Shown: positions 63,434 through 64,000 of the stretch, piece by piece
Layout: each line of letters starts with the position of its first letter
Numbering within the stretch: the first letter of the stretch is position 1
From: Devosia faecipullorum
Lineage (GTDB): Bacteria > Pseudomonadota > Alphaproteobacteria > Rhizobiales > Devosiaceae
NCBI RefSeq assembly: GCF_015158295.1
Contig: NZ_JACDXV010000004.1
Span: forward strand, 62,001 to 126,000
DNA length: 64,000 bases
Reading direction: 5' to 3'
The notes under the pieces: generated by a model
Told to the model about the DNA's origin: nothing
Databases searched by the model: none
What the model saw: only the letters and a program-made list of their open reading frames with translations
Position numbers and translations under genes: made by a program

Positions 63434-64000
63434 CTAGTGCTCAGTCGCAACTGCGTTGAGGGGCCGGGCCAATTGCCGCTCGCGCAGCCAGATATAGAGG
63501 CCGCTGGCGATGACGATGGGCGCACCGATATAGAGCCACATATCGGGCGGCTGGTTGAAGATCAGCCAGCTTGAGCCGGCGAGGAAGAAGATCTGGAAAT
63601 AGGCGAAGGGGGCCAGCACCGTGGCCGGGGCGAAACCGGCGGCGACGGTGATCAATTGGTGGCCGACAAAGCCGAACAGACCGACGGCGAAAAACGCGAT
63701 CCAGCCATCCGTGCTGCTCGGCCAGGACCAGAAGAACGGCACGATGGGCAAAAGGCAGATCGTGGCGAAGATGCCGACATAGAACTGGCTGGTCGCGGCG
63801 CTGTCGATGCCAGAGACACGCCGTGTCAGCAGCATGTAGAAAGCGGTGCTCAGCGCCGCCAGCAGGCAGAGCAGCGTGGCGGGATGGAAGGCGTCGGTGC
63901 CGGGCCGCACGATGACGAGGATGCCGATCAGCCCAACGCCGATCGCCACCCAGCGCCGCCAGCCGACATGTTCGCCCAGCAGCGGCACCGACAGCGCACA
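63434..64000 (-). CDS. EamA/DMT-family transporter, C-terminal part (5' end outside window)
   Basis: The 189 residues in view are open to the window edge (ALSVPLLGEHVGWRRW...), which is the junction after the first EamA repeat, so roughly the first third to half lies beyond 64000. Five TM helices form the second EamA repeat (VAIGVGLIGILVIVRPG; LLCLLAALSTAFYMLLTRR; WIAFFAVGLFGFVGHQLITV; FAYFQIFFLAGSSWLIF; IGAPIVIASGLYIWLRERQ). Members export amino acids or other metabolites, or take up nucleotides or sugars; the substrate here is unknown. Confidence 0.88.
   Translation of the reverse strand, partial: CALSVPLLGEHVGWRRWVAIGVGLIGILVIVRPGTDAFHPATLLCLLAALSTAFYMLLTRRVSGIDSAATSQFYVGIFATICLLPIVPFFWSWPSSTDGWIAFFAVGLFGFVGHQLITVAAGFAPATVLAPFAYFQIFFLAGSSWLIFNQPPDMWLYIGAPIVIASGLYIWLRERQLARPLNAVATEH

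Overview
The window looks like a chromosomal segment of a high-GC alphaproteobacterium of the order Hyphomicrobiales (Rhizobiales), most plausibly Devosia or a close relative. This rests on gene content: a giant NAD-glutamate dehydrogenase, class II DAHP synthase, second-type GltX, DUF2865, a TIGR02281-type aspartic protease, a PdhS/DivJ/PleC-like kinase and a rhizobial-type two-hairpin intergenic palindrome. It is inference; no 16S rRNA gene is present. I see no tRNA, rRNA, IS element, prophage or CRISPR array. The genome is dense, with many 1-8 nt stop/start overlaps.

Layout. 1-5.5 kb: a histidine kinase fused in frame to a periplasmic solute-binding domain, a 57-aa protein, and a tctCBA tripartite tricarboxylate transporter with an 11-bp-period direct repeat before tctC. 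5.5-6.1 kb: no intact gene, possible decayed coding remnants. 6.1-12.1 kb: AcuI, a secreted ClpP-fold protein, a DUF6498 membrane protein, then a redox cluster (SufR-like regulator overlapping a group III truncated globin, divergent from Fe-SOD, followed by a flavin reductase). 12.3-21.3 kb: NAD-GDH, fructose-bisphosphatase, an AGE-family epimerase, nadC-cysQ. 21.4-26.6 kb: PadR regulator plus a two-gene RND pump. 26.7-32 kb: ICMT-like methyltransferase, alpha/beta hydrolase, cytochrome P450, ATM1-type ABC exporter with ArsR regulator.

32-37.7 kb (minus strand): cysS, a GFA-family protein, cimA (citramalate synthase, isoleucine route) and a LysM protein, preceded by a leader that encodes a 14-residue peptide made almost only of Thr, Ile and Cys. 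This is the most interesting candidate system here: a probable attenuation leader placed ahead of both cysteinyl-tRNA synthetase and an isoleucine-pathway enzyme. 37.7-47.3 kb: FAA hydrolase, DUF2865, gltX-nadE, DAHP synthase, glutathione reductase, DUF2059, rpiA. 47.5-52.4 kb: L,D-transpeptidase, moaA, Lrp regulator, a six-TM sensor kinase and a secreted protein. 52.4-59.8 kb: cobalamin biology: cobT and cobS, then a cobalamin riboswitch driving a short Cys-rich open frame and a BtuD/BtuF/BtuC-type importer, with a membrane aspartic protease and dusA between. 60-64 kb: universal stress protein, FGGY kinase, NDH-2 and a truncated EamA transporter.

Regulatory highlights are the cysS-cimA leader, the cobalamin riboswitch with its overlapping small ORF, the repeat upstream of tctC, a perfect dyad by the Lrp gene, and a family of degenerate dispersed hairpins (three copies) in intergenic gaps.
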